Assembly (NCBI GenBank): GCA_019188255.1
Contig: JAETXT010000001.1
Span: forward strand, 1,054,001 to 1,118,000
Length of the DNA stretch: 64,000 nucleotides
DNA from: Verticillium longisporum
Lineage: Eukaryota; Ascomycota; Sordariomycetes; Glomerellales; Plectosphaerellaceae
Direction of reading: 5' to 3'
Made by a program: the position numbers and the translations under genes
Part shown: one piece after another, positions 1 through 10,109 of the stretch
Layout of the letters: the number at the start of each line of letters is the position of its first letter
Position numbering within the stretch: position 1 is the stretch's first letter
The notes under the pieces: generated by a model
Told to the model about the DNA's origin: nothing
Database searches by the model: none
What the model saw: the letters and a program-made list of their open reading frames with translations, nothing else

Positions 1-186
1 GGCGAGGCGAAGAGCGGCGTTCTGAATGCACTGGGTCTTTCGGGATCTTCGTCGGGATGGGGAAAGCCTGGCGAGGCACCGGCGGCGGACGCGAGCAAGG
101 CCGTGGATGAGGAGCCCATCGTCAGCAAGGTCAAGACGCCCACCAATGTGAAGAGGGTGTCTGCGGAGGACGACAAAACGAACTAG
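1..186 (+). CDS. 3' end of an unidentified protein (partial)
   Basis: Reading frame 1 is open from the first base to a TAG at 184-186 and encodes the last 61 residues of a protein that begins outside the window. The tail is hydrophilic and low in complexity (Gly/Ser/Ala-rich, then VSKVKTPTNVKR, then the C-terminus SAEDDKTN). No domain can be recognised in this fragment. The codon use matches the neighbouring coding regions, and the frame closes just before AT-rich, TACCTA-rich DNA, which supports a real terminal exon. The function cannot be inferred. Confidence 0.6.
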   Translation, partial: GEAKSGVLNALGLSGSSSGWGKPGEAPAADASKAVDEEPIVSKVKTPTNVKRVSAEDDKTN

Positions 187-444
187 GTCACAGGGTCGGT
201 CACACCATGTCATCATTGTATGAGTAGGTACGGTGACTGCGACAGTTGGTACGATAGCAGTGGGCGGCCAGAGTACGTGGTCACGGCGTTCCGGATGATC
301 TCGCAATTAGTTATGTGTACCTAAATAAGAAGGGCTGAAAGCAAGCTCACGACTCTGCCAGAAAATTCAGATGCACAAATATTTCTCTCCTTGTCATTTC
401 GAATCCAGCTGGGGTACTTATTTCTTTCTGACTGCACATCAACT

Positions 445-469
445 AAGGTAAGGTAAGGTAAGGTAAGGT
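445..469 (+). repeat. AAGGT pentamer microsatellite, 5 units
   Basis: Five perfect tandem copies of AAGGT, read directly from the sequence. They lie about 165 bp before the MITE. No function is implied. Confidence 0.9.
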
Positions 470-634
470 TGGGTTTACTACCCAAGTAGGCACTGAGTTA
501 CCCACCTATTCGTAGGTAGGCTGAGCGAGTAGCTCGGTCAGCGAGCAACCCGACATCAGGTAGCTGCCTACATAGGTACCCAGGAAGGTACCTACCGTAT
601 GTACCTACCTAGGTACCTAAGGTAGGGTAAGGTA

Positions 635-888
635 CAGTCATGCGACAAAAAGAACGACGGATTTCCGTTTCCACACAGAAACACATAGTTTTCTAACGTC
701 TATTACTTAGGTATTCTATAGATCACTATAAATAATGATTCTAATAATACTAGTAGGACTTTACTGAATCTATAGCGTCTACTACTCAGACTACTAATAA
801 CCATTTTATTTATTTTATAATAGTATTTTGAAAGCTAAATCAGTATTTCTTATAACAAAAATCCGTCGTTCTTTTGGTCTCCCCACTG
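635..888. mobile_element. Tc1/mariner-type MITE (non-autonomous), 254 bp
   Basis: The element starts with CAGT and ends with ACTG, and each end is flanked by a TA dinucleotide (633-634 and 889-890), the target duplication typical of Tc1/mariner/pogo elements. The terminal inverted repeats are about 30 bp. The inner 17 bp (648-664 and 859-875, aaaagaacgacggattt and its complement) are perfect, while the outer part carries a few mismatches. The interior is strongly AT-rich and has no open reading frame. Family assignment rests on the ends and the TA flanks only; no autonomous partner is visible in the window. Confidence 0.8.
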
Positions 889-1152
889 TACCTGTACAGT
901 GACAGTTGGTTCATGTGCCATTGGAGGGGTCCTTGGCGCCTGACCCCACTATGACGGTGGGCTTCAGTCAGGGATCTAAAGGTAGACTTGAGGATGCACC
1001 TCCCTCTTCTGCCTATGCTTCACCTTGGCGCTGGGTGGTTTCATCAGTCCGCCCTTTTCCTCAACTCAAGGCACCCGCATGCAGCGTCAATAATGCATCG
1101 CTCACCTTGATCACCAGCTCTTTCGTCTGCTAATTCGTACAATTTTGGTACA

Positions 1153-3050
1153 ATGGGCCAATCGCACTCAGACGAGAACCCTCGGCGCCGAACCCGCGAG
1201 GACCTTACTCGTGAGCTCGTAAGCTCTCCTGCCCCGCCATAAAGGACCTCTTCCCAGGCAACAACCGCAAGCTGACCACGAGATGTTTCCAGGCCCGCCG
1301 CTTTGCCGACAAGTGCTTCACATCGCTCGAAATCTACTCTTACAAGGACGTCTTCAAGAGTCTTGCCGATGATCAGGATGGCGTCCACTATCTCAAGGAG
1401 GAGACCCTCTCCCGCTTCCTCGAGCTCCCTGACGTTCTTCACGCATCGCCTGTTCTTTTCCGCATGATTTCATACATCGGCGCTTTCCCTTTCCTCAACG
1501 ATGCTCCCGTCGTTCTCGGCCTGGAGGAAATGGTCATGGTCGTCACCATCCTGACGAACCGCTACCAACGAGTTCTCGCCCGAGGGGCCACCGACCGCAC
1601 CAAGCTACTTTTCAAGAGTTTGGCTGTCCATGACCGTGCTGTGGCCACTGCCGTACCCGAAGAAGCGAGCAAAGAGGCTGAAACCAAAGCAAAGGCACAA
1701 GGGACGGCGAGCCACGTCCCAGGTTTTGCCGTCGATGAGGCCGGCGACGAGGCCGATGATGAAGACGATGATGACTTGGAAATCGCCGCCTTCGAGCTAC
1801 TCGACATCGATGATGCTGTGAAGCAGGGCGATGCACCCTCCATCAAGGGCGCCATGATCCCTGGTGACAATTTCCACAGGATCGTCATGCTTCTGCTGCT
1901 CGTTGCACCCCTTGATGCTCAGGAGAGCCTGGCCTTGCATGCCAATCGGGTCGTAGGGGACGAGCTGGAAAGTCTACGGTCGACGGCGAGGAATGTCCTC
2001 CATGCCTTCTTGAACGTGGAAACATCGCCTGGCATCAAGTACAGCACCTTCAACCGCATCATTCCCGTCAACTTTCCCTACCTTTTCCAAGGCTTCAATG
2101 CCTTGTTCGAACATTTCCTCTTCTCCAAAAACTTGGATTTCTCCAAACACGATAATCAAGCCGAAGAGAAAGAAAAGGCGGTCCAGAGAGAAGTCGCACA
2201 ACCTCTTCTTCAGGACAAGGCTGACATTATGAATTTCAATGTTCTGTCCCAGCTATCGTTCTTCATTCCAGGTGCGAATTTGTTCCGCAAGCTCAGGCTG
2301 CTCTACTCTGGCGCCGAAGCAGGCTTCTCTATGGGCAGCTTCGAAACCAAAGTCTTCAATTGGCGTGCTCCCACCATCCTTCTTGTACGCGGCTCTCGCA
2401 TCCAGGATGAACCCCGCGGCGGTCAGGAAGCCTCGTTTGCAGCCTCCCTGCCGCCCAAACGCTTCCCCCATGGCAGCAAGGGCGACCGCCTCACATTCGG
2501 CATGTACATCGGCCAGCCGTGGAAGCATACGTCCAAAGAGTGCTTCGGCGACTCGGACTCTCTTCTCTTTCAGCTCGAACCTGTTCACGACGTGTTCCCT
2601 GCGTCTGCCATCAACCGGGACTATGTCAGTTTCACCAAGGCGCCCACAAACCGCCCCCTTCTTGCAGCAGGCTGTCCGCACCCAAGGCCAACGCAGTCGC
2701 ATCGCCACGACGGCATGCTTGCCCTTGGCCCAGTGTCGCTGCTGCTTGACGGCTCGTTTGAGTTTGGTGTCTTCAATCACGACTACACGTCACAGGGCGG
2801 CGCATACCACAACAGCGTCTCGCGGAGATACGACTTCCAGGACCGGTTCGAGGTCGAGAGCCTTGAGGTGTGGGGATGTGGAGGCGACGAGGAGGCGCAG
2901 GCACAGGCCGCGCGGTGGGCGTGGGAGGCGAGAGAGGCGGAAGCCAGAAGAAAGATCAACCTCGGCACCAGCGGCATCGAGGCAGATCGTGCGCTGCTCG
3001 AGATGGCGGGCTTGATTGGAGGCGGCCGCAGCGGCGGGTCGATGGCTTGA
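1153..3050 (+). CDS. rtc5: RTC5-like TLD-domain protein
   Basis: Two exons, 1153-1218 and 1293-3050, encode 607 residues. The 74-nt intron has donor GTAAGC, branch site GCTGAC and acceptor TTCCAG, and joins TREL to ARRFADKCFTSLEIYSYKD. The N-terminus MGQSHSDE carries Gly2 in a myristoylation context, as expected for fungal Rtc5. An acidic low-complexity insert follows around residues 150-170. The C-terminal half contains a TLD domain (FNWRAPTILLVRGSRI, then TFGMYIGQPWK and LFQLEPVHDVFP). In yeast, Rtc5 is a TLDc protein associated with the vacuolar V-ATPase and promotes its disassembly; restriction of telomere capping was the original phenotype. The length fits the family. The role in this organism is inferred from the family. 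Confidence 0.88.
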
Positions 3051-3378
3051 GGTTGATCAAGACGATTTAAGACTCCACTCACATTGGACAGGAGTAGGGT
3101 GTATGGCGTTTGATCTCGTTCAAAAAGGGCAGCGCACTTTGTACGTATGGGCATCGACCAATTGTCATGGTCGATGGGGCAATCGCAAGGACGCAGGTAA
3201 TGAAGGATAATATTACTCGGGCAGTTCGTCTCCATACAATCTAAGGCGAGACGAATACACGGTGCCCCCACAATAGGAGATCGAGGTCCGGTCAGGCGTC
3301 CCTAGGCCTTGCAGAATAGAGAGGCCGTCGGTAGAGACAGTTGCCAGCCCTCCCGAGTTAGGCATGAGAGATCCCGTC
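3051..3378. other. Convergent intergenic spacer
   Basis: These 328 bp separate the stop codons of the RTC5-like gene (plus) and the Pro/His-rich gene (minus). They presumably hold both 3' untranslated regions. I see no repeat or further gene. Confidence 0.5.
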
Positions 3379-4739
3379 CTACTCCTCGTTCTCCTGCTCG
3401 TCATTGTCCTCCTCGGCCACATCCTCCTCGACAAAGGTAGGAACCGCCTCGACGGTCTTCTGGCTGCCAGCCTTGATAAGGTTGCCCGACTTGTTGTTGA
3501 GCGTGCGGGCGCCACCGTTGCGGTTGCGGAAGGCCGAGTTGGCGGCGGCGCTGGTGTCGGTCGTGTTGGCAGCCTTGATGACGGGCTTGCAGTGGATGCA
3601 CTTGTCGCTGTTCTTGCCCTGGTGACGGTCTTCTTCGTGGTCGTGGGTGATCTCTGCGGTCAGGGTCAGCGTTTTCCCTTTTGTTTTCTTCGTGTACACA
3701 TGGAGTAGGATCAAGGGGGGCACATACCCTCGCGGTACCACTGCACGTCGTCGCGGTCGTCGTGCTTCTTGCCAGGCGTGGGGGCCGGAGTGGGAGTGGG
3801 GGCCGGGCCGCGGCGGTGGCAAGGAGGACCGTGATGGTGGTGACTATGCGGGTGGCAGCCATGGTGGTGATGACCGTGGTGATGGCCGTGGTGACCATGG
3901 TGCCAGGGGGGAGGAGGTCCTTCGTGATGATGGCGCCAAGGGGGAGGGGGTCCATGGTGATGGTGAGGGTGCGCAGGCACAGGCGCAGGCACAGGCGCAG
4001 GCACAGGCGCAGGCACAGGCGCAGGCACAGGCGCAGGCACAGGCGCAGGCACAGGCGCAGGCTTGGGCTCAAAGTGCGACTCGTAGTCCGGGTCATCCTC
4101 GTAGTAGGGCTTGAAGTAGGGTCTGCCGACAGCCGACTCGCCGCGCTTGGCGAGGACCTCGTCGTCCCCTTCGTCGGCCGCAGCGACGTCACGCTTGGTG
4201 ATGACCCTGTTCACATTCACACGAGGCCTGGTGTGGTTGCGCGGGCTGTGGTTTCGTCAGCTGAACTGCTCAGACCGTATGACACGGAGGAAGGACTTAC
4301 TAGTCGTGCTGGTCCTTGTAGTAGTAGTCCTTGTAGCCCTGCAAAGCTGTCAGCATATATGCTCTGGCTGCCGGGTTGTCCTGCAACTCACATTGTCCTT
4401 GTGGCGGTGCTTCCTGTCGATATGCTCGATCCAGTAGTACTCCTCATATCTGTTCCAGTCAGTCAGCGCACTGGATTCGGCATTTTCTTTTTCGTCAACT
4501 TACCCGTCCGTCTTGGGCTTGCACTCGGGCTCCTTGCACTTGGGCTTCTCGCAGCCGGGCTTCTCGCAGAGCTTGCCGCGCCAGACAGGCACGTATTCCT
4601 TCTTGGCGCATTCAAGGGTAAGACACTTGTCGCCGGCGACGGAGCGCTCGGCAAGCCTGCCCTCGTCGGTACGGACATCGTTGGGGATCACGCCAGCACT
4701 GACCAGAGCGGCCGAAAGGATGATGGGGGTGAACTTCAT
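3379..4739 (-). CDS. Secreted Pro/Ala/Val-repeat, His-rich, Cys-containing protein
   Basis: Five exons (4739-4504, 4449-4392, 4338-4301, 4245-3728, 3653-3379) with GT-AG introns of 54, 52, 55 and 74 nt give 374 residues. A signal peptide (MKFTPIILSAALVSAGV) is followed by a Cys/Lys/Pro segment with six Cys (CLTLEC, LCEKPGC, KCKEPEC), an aromatic stretch (YKDYYYKDQHDY), two KR sites at residues 128-129 and 144-145 that could be cut by Kex2, about seven PAPV repeats (residues 173-202), and a block with 26 His in 52 residues (203-254). A CxxC pair and an acidic tail close the protein. No known domain is recognised. The His/Cys content suggests binding of Zn, Cu or Ni in the wall or secretory pathway, which is inference. 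The small-exon structure was rebuilt by hand; the frames agree throughout. Confidence 0.72.
3973..4062 (-). repeat. 12-bp minisatellite coding for PAPV repeats
   Basis: About 7.5 nearly perfect tandem copies of gcaggcacaggc on the plus strand lie inside exon 4 of the secreted His-rich gene and encode Pro-Ala-Pro-Val on the minus strand. Arrays this pure usually vary in copy number between strains. Confidence 0.9.
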
Positions 4740-5632
4740 GTTGAGGTCGGCAAGTCGCTGTGCGACCTGGTCAAGAACGAGTGGATAGTCGAAGAGAGTG
4801 AATGTGTTGCTAAAGAATCAAGACATTGATGATGAGGCTGGCTGGCCTTTAATCTTCTGGCGAGACTGCCTTCTTGGTCATCGGGTAGTGCTCGGATGGA
4901 TGCTACGATGTATGGCGTTTTCCGATGGTGGCCCTGCTGAGCGCCATCGTCAGACATCTCAAAGTCGAGACCGAAGGAGTAAGCTGGCGATCGCCACATC
5001 AAGGAAGGCTTCCCGATGGCGCCCCGATATCATGATTCGAACGGGGCGCCAAAGCTTTCATGCATCATCAGTCGGTTCTCGTTGTCTTTTGCTGTTATGT
5101 AAAAGGTGAAAGCAGTGGACGACGTCTGTCACGACGTCTTTTCCAGTTCAAGCTACGCGCTGAAACTGAAGAGAGCTCAAGAAGGCGTAGAGGTTCTGTC
5201 AGTCGCTTGAAAACCGCCGTTAGCCTAACATAGCTCCCGATACAGGGTGTGGACGCTGCAGAGGATACATGGCTAGCGAAGGTTGACTTGCAATGGGCAC
5301 GCTACTTCGGCTGGATGCAGTTCGTCTGCAGCCCTCGAGCCTCGTTCTAGGGCTGCAGTAACGGCACTTAAGTTTGGATGTGCCGCAATTCAAGGTTCTA
5401 TTCTACAGGCAAGGCGAGGTGTTTAAAAAATCCTAAATTCAAGCATGCCTTGCAAATGCGGGCGCTAGCTGAAGGTGTGAGGGAGGTGTCCAAGTCGTGT
5501 ACCCGCCGTAGACTGTGTCTCTTGTTAAGGTAATCACGACGCGAGGTCGGAGAGCAAGCATGGCATTATGGTAAGGCTTGAAGTTTCAAGCTTGGCCCAG
5601 GCCTCGGGGGTTAGTTTCTACATCCTTCAAGA
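4740..5632. other. Intergenic region upstream of the His-rich gene
   Basis: No gene is supported here. It holds the promoter of the minus-strand secreted protein, the 3' side of the kinase-ankyrin gene, and a perfect 9-bp inverted repeat at 5018-5050. Confidence 0.5.
5018..5050. repeat. Perfect 9-bp inverted repeat (hairpin)
   Basis: Arms ggcgccccg (5018-5026) and cggggcgcc (5042-5050) are exact complements around a 15-nt loop. The loop includes GATTCGAAC, which resembles a tRNA B box, but no tRNA body surrounds it. No function can be assigned. Confidence 0.7.
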
Positions 5633-8600
5633 TCAATCGTTGCTATCGCCAACCTTGCTGCGCAGCGCCTCCATAACGCAATGCGTACACTTGTAACCCT
5701 TCTCACCTTGATACCACTCTGGTGTCGACATGTCATCCCCAAAGGCACCATACGAAACTAGGACACCCACAAGTTCGGATGTGTTCTGGTTGATCCTCCT
5801 GCAAAGCCTCTCTGCAGTGCCGCTGTCTAAATCTGCCACTTTGCGTTCAGTCAAGAGGCCCACGGTCTCGGGATACGTGTATCTGTACTGCACAAGCGAC
5901 ATGGCGGTGCGCCCCTTGTCATCCACAATTTTCGGATCAGCCCCTTTTTCTAGGAGCCGCTTGACGACGCGGTGGTTGCCCAAGCCCACGGCTGCCGTGA
6001 GGGCTGACATGTGGCCCTCGCCATCGGTGCTGTCAAAGTAATTCTTCGAATCATACTTCTCGAGGAGGTGCGCAACCATCACGTCAGTGATATCAGCATA
6101 CTGTGACGTGGGGTCGGCTTCCTTGCATTGGAGCACAGCAAAGCGCAATGCGGAAATGGGACGGCTGGTGCTGTGCTTAACGATGAACCCATCCTGACCT
6201 TCGCGATCAGGCAGGCTGAGGAGGAACTTGATCCTCTCCAGCGCATTGCGGGTGTGCATGAGGATCATTTCTCCAAGCAAGGTACGTCCGGACGTGTTGA
6301 CCCGGTCTCTCGCGGCTCCGGCATCGAATAGAAAGCGCGCCACATTGAAGTTGCCAGTATACACGGCCGTTTCAAAAGCACTGATTCTAGATACGTCAGG
6401 CGGGTCTGCGGAGACGCCAGTCTCGAGAATGCTGCGCACGAAGAAGACATCATCAGATTCCTTTGCAGCACGCTCCAGAGGCCCCAGCCCATGTGCGTCC
6501 TCGACAGTTGTACTGGCGCCAGCTGTCAGCAGAGCGCGAACCATGGCCTGGTCTCGGTGGTTTATCGCCATCAGCAGAGCGTTGTGCCGCTTGTCCTTCT
6601 GCGGGAAGACGTCAATTTCCTTCGCAAAGCCGTTTTCCAATCCGGCGATCATGACCTCTGCGAAACACTGATGCTCGGCAACCGCGAATACAGCAGGGAC
6701 CTTGAACTCGCCAAGCTCGAGCACGGCATCCGTGGGCGCTCCATGAGAGACCAAGGAGGTGATCGTCCTATGAATCTCCTGAACAAAGCCAACGCCGCTG
6801 GAGAGAAGTCTGGTCCAGCGAGAGGCGCCTTGTAGCGGATACAAAAGGGGTCGCGACTTCAAAGGGTGGTCGATAATCATGGACCTTGCTGTGCGAAGTT
6901 CCTCAACCACCGAAGGCTCCATCACGAGTCGGTCGATTATTGTTGAGTGACAAAGTCGACATGCCAGATCCAGGGGTGATTGACATCGTGCCTCGCCCGC
7001 CTTGGACTCCTTGCTGAAGATGGGGTTCGCACCGAGTGTGAGCAGCGTCTCGACAGCAGCCAAGCTGTTCGACCAGATAGCCCAGTGCAAAGGAGTCCAG
7101 CTGGGAGGTTCGGTTGACTCATTGACCTGCGTATCATACTGCGTGGGTAGGAGCGAGGCCGCAACCGCGTGGAGATCAGCTCCCTTCTCACAAAGTGCAA
7201 AGGCAATGTCGAACATTTCCGCTGCTGGAAACCGAAACAGCCAATGCAGGGGTGTGACTCCAAAGTTATCGGCAAGGCCAGCACTCTTTTGGGCATCGAG
7301 CAAGCTTTTTGCTATGGTAGTTCGCCCCAGCCTACAAGCTGTCAACAAAGGGAAATACCCTTTAGGCTCTGTCTGGGTCTCGGTGCAAGCTGGGATCTCT
7401 CTGATGACGAGAGCAACGGCATCGGGTCGGTCCTCGGTGATGGCCCAGAAGAGAACCTGGGGACCCGATGTCGTCAGCAATTCCTTGTTGATAGGAGTTT
7501 CTGGCGGGGTCCATTTGTCAAGGACCAGTCCTGTCTCTTCAAGCTGTCTCCGCTGAGAGCTGCTTCTGAGTCTCGGTATTGAAAACGGCGACACATGCTC
7601 GAGGGCTTTGAGTGCTTCGCGATTCCCCTTTTCAGCTGATGCCTCCAGCCAGCTACGCCAGACGGCTGGCTCTGGAAGTGCCGAATTTGTCCCGTTAGAG
7701 GCAAAGATGTTAATGTAAAGAGTCTGGGCTTCCTCAGAACCAAACATTCCAGCTTGGAATAAATACTTTTTTGCTGTCTCGAGATCCCATTCCACTCCAG
7801 TGCCTTGTGTGTACGCGATTGCGAGATTGAAAGCGGCAGATGATTTAATCCTGGCATCAGAAGAAAGAGCCAAGATTTCCTGAAGGCTTCTCGTAGCCTC
7901 GGTCTGGACGATCCAAGGCATCTTTTCGATCGTGGCGTACGACGCTGCGAGCTGTAGGTTCCGGGTCAGTCGAAGTAGCATATTGCTTTCAAGAGCGTTC
8001 AGAAAGAACCTACATCCGGGATGAAATCCAAATAACGGCTGAGAATCAATTTCTCTTTGGCTTCATTTTGCGACCTGATGAAATGTTAGGTTGAAGGTAC
8101 ATATGGTATGCCAGTCAAAGGATGTACCTCAATTGTTCTACTTCTGAGAATTCATCCGACCACCCGGCAACATATGGCTCAGGTAAAAGTCCCACCAAGT
8201 CAGAAAGGAACCTCAAGGCCTTGCATGTATCAAAGTCAACGACGTCGGACCTGTTTTCGGGTGTGCCGACAGCTTCGAAGAGGTCTGCAATGACTCGCTT
8301 CTCCATGATCTGACGTAACATGTCTCCCAGAGGCCTTTCCTGGGTGTTCATCATGAAGCCATGCATCCAGAGAGTCATTTGCGCAAGCCGAGCAGCCTGA
8401 TCTCTCAGTGTTTTGGCTTCGACTTGCACAAGCTGCGCCGGCTGCTGCCTAGGAAGCCCATTAATTGCGAGCTGGATGTACTCCAGGCATTGCGGGTAGC
8501 CTTGTTGCAGCGCTGGCGGAACTTGCGTAGCGCCAGGGCGATTGTCGCCTCCAATGACTTTGATGATCTCGGCAGCCTGTGCGGCCGTCGTATCGTTGAA

Positions 8601-9746
8601 AGAGATATGCAAGTTCTCTCCAACAGAGACATGCTGGGCCAGACGAAGAAGCAGAATGATACGGTCCATGTCTTGGAATCTAGCGGCGGGAGACTTTTGC
8701 AGACACGTGTTGAGTATCTTGCAAACAATGGCCAAGGGACGCCCTTCATGTCGAGAGCCTTTCAAAACTCGCATGGGCATGGTGGTGCACATGAGATCAG
8801 CGGTTTTCATTTTCCTGACGTTGATGTCTAGATCCTGAGTGGGCAGATTATCGTAAAATGTGCCACCGCTCTCGAGAATGGCGAGGAAAGTAAGTCCAAA
8901 GCTGTACACGTCGAGTTGTTTCAGGTACTGGCGTTCAAAATTTCCATCATATGACTCTGGCGCGCAGTACATCTGCGTGTGGCCGACGAACCTGACATCA
9001 TCAACAGAAAGGGAGAATCCAAAGTCTGCGAGCTTGACCACAAAGCCCCGGCTCTCGTTCTTGCAGACGAGAAGGTTGGAGGGTTTGACATCTCCGTGGA
9101 TCATGCCCACTCGATGTAGTGCCTGAATGCCGCTGGCGGCATCTAGAGCAACTTTGATCTGATCTTGAAATGTGTTTGCGTGTCCTGAGATTTGGAACTC
9201 CTTCAGGTTGCCGTAGGCGGCATATTCGAGCACCAGAGCGGGGACGATTCGATTTCCGTGCTGGGTCTTATCACCCGTGTAGTGATACATGACGCCCATG
9301 AAATCGATGACATTGTTGTGTACTTTGATTGGAGGATGTCGCAAAACCTGGAGCTCAGTCGCTATATCGGCAAAATGGTACGTGCTCTGTCCATGGCTGT
9401 TCGGTGTTGCCCGAGGATGTTTCACCACCACGAAGTCACGACTTTTGAGCAATTCCGTGGCTAAGCCTGTAGGAAAAGATGATGTCGAGACCTGGCGCAC
9501 TTCAAAGGAGCCACCACCAAGGGTGACATCCTCAAAGTCGGGAAGGGTATTGCTGATGAAAGGGTGCAGGCCGAGCAAACTGTCTTTTGCTAAACAAACG
9601 CCAAGAAATCCCGCAAAATGAGGGCATCTCGAGCTTTCTGACAGGGCTTCAAATGTTTCGTTGTTTGAGCTGCGTTCTGTGCAACTATCTTGCGGATTGC
9701 TGGATGCTTCGCGCCGAAACGTCGGCATTGAAGTTGACCACTCCAT
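5633..9746 (-). CDS. Protein kinase - Sel1 - ankyrin repeat protein
   Basis: Three exons (9746-8128, 8074-8014, 7951-5633) with introns of 53 and 62 nt encode 1332 residues. An in-frame stop lies just upstream of the ATG. Kinase domain, about residues 70-400: glycine loop LGGGSF (76-81), Lys109 in VVVKHPR, catalytic HGDVKPSN (217-224), DFG at 241-243 and CAPES near 262. All catalytic residues are present, so activity is likely. A Sel1-like tetratricopeptide segment follows (about 590-640, AAFNLAIAYTQGTGV), then a long ankyrin array to the C-terminus (for example GFTPLHW-type and AALTAAVGLGNHRVVKRLL-type helices). Vertebrate RIPK4/ANKK1 combine a kinase with ankyrins in the same way. It is divergently paired with a HeLo-pseudokinase gene. 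The role in signalling or cell death is inference. Confidence 0.85.
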
Positions 9747-10109
9747 GATAACACGCTAGGATCTATGTCGGAACACGTTGCAGCAAGTTTGATGGCCACG
9801 TCCGGTGTGTGTTCCTCGAAAAGAGGTCCGGCTCGGAGTTGCGCTCCATTCTATTGCGTTCGTTTGCCTCCAGACCAGGCTGCGTAAGCTGGAGCTGACG
9901 CTGCGTGAATGGGGCTTGAAGGATGCTGATCCTCCCAGACACGACCCCTGCGGATGCGGACCGGACCGCCTTGTGATAGAGTAGATAGTCCGCCTCTAGC
10001 TTTATTGGCCGTGCTTCATTACTGGGCGCTTAGCGTCTACGTACTAACTGCATCGTGAGCATGATCGTATCCTTCCTTCACAAAAGTGACCTCTTTTCCA
10101 CAAGGTAAC
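9747..10109. other. Bidirectional promoter of the kinase/HeLo pair
   Basis: These 363 bp separate the start codons of the divergently transcribed kinase-ankyrin and HeLo-pseudokinase genes, so they probably carry both promoters. I see no clear TATA box or repeat. Confidence 0.5.

Larger units (their letters stand above)
187..1152. other. Intergenic region with pentamer repeat and MITE
   Basis: This stretch has no credible gene. It holds an AAGGT pentamer array (445-469), a TAGGTACC/TACCTA-rich stretch (about 500-640) typical of filamentous ascomycete spacers, and an AT-rich inverted-repeat element (635-888). The 3' part (889-1152) should contain the promoter of the RTC5-like gene. Confidence 0.6.

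Noticed and set aside
3681..4829. Open frame of 382 codons on the plus strand
   Set aside because: Antisense to the secreted His-rich gene, whose exons, signal peptide and splice sites are coherent. The repeat (RHRRRHRR-like) translation is a by-product of the minisatellite.
5029..5041. GATTCGAAC resembling a tRNA T loop
   Set aside because: It is the loop of a 9-bp inverted repeat; no tRNA body can be drawn.
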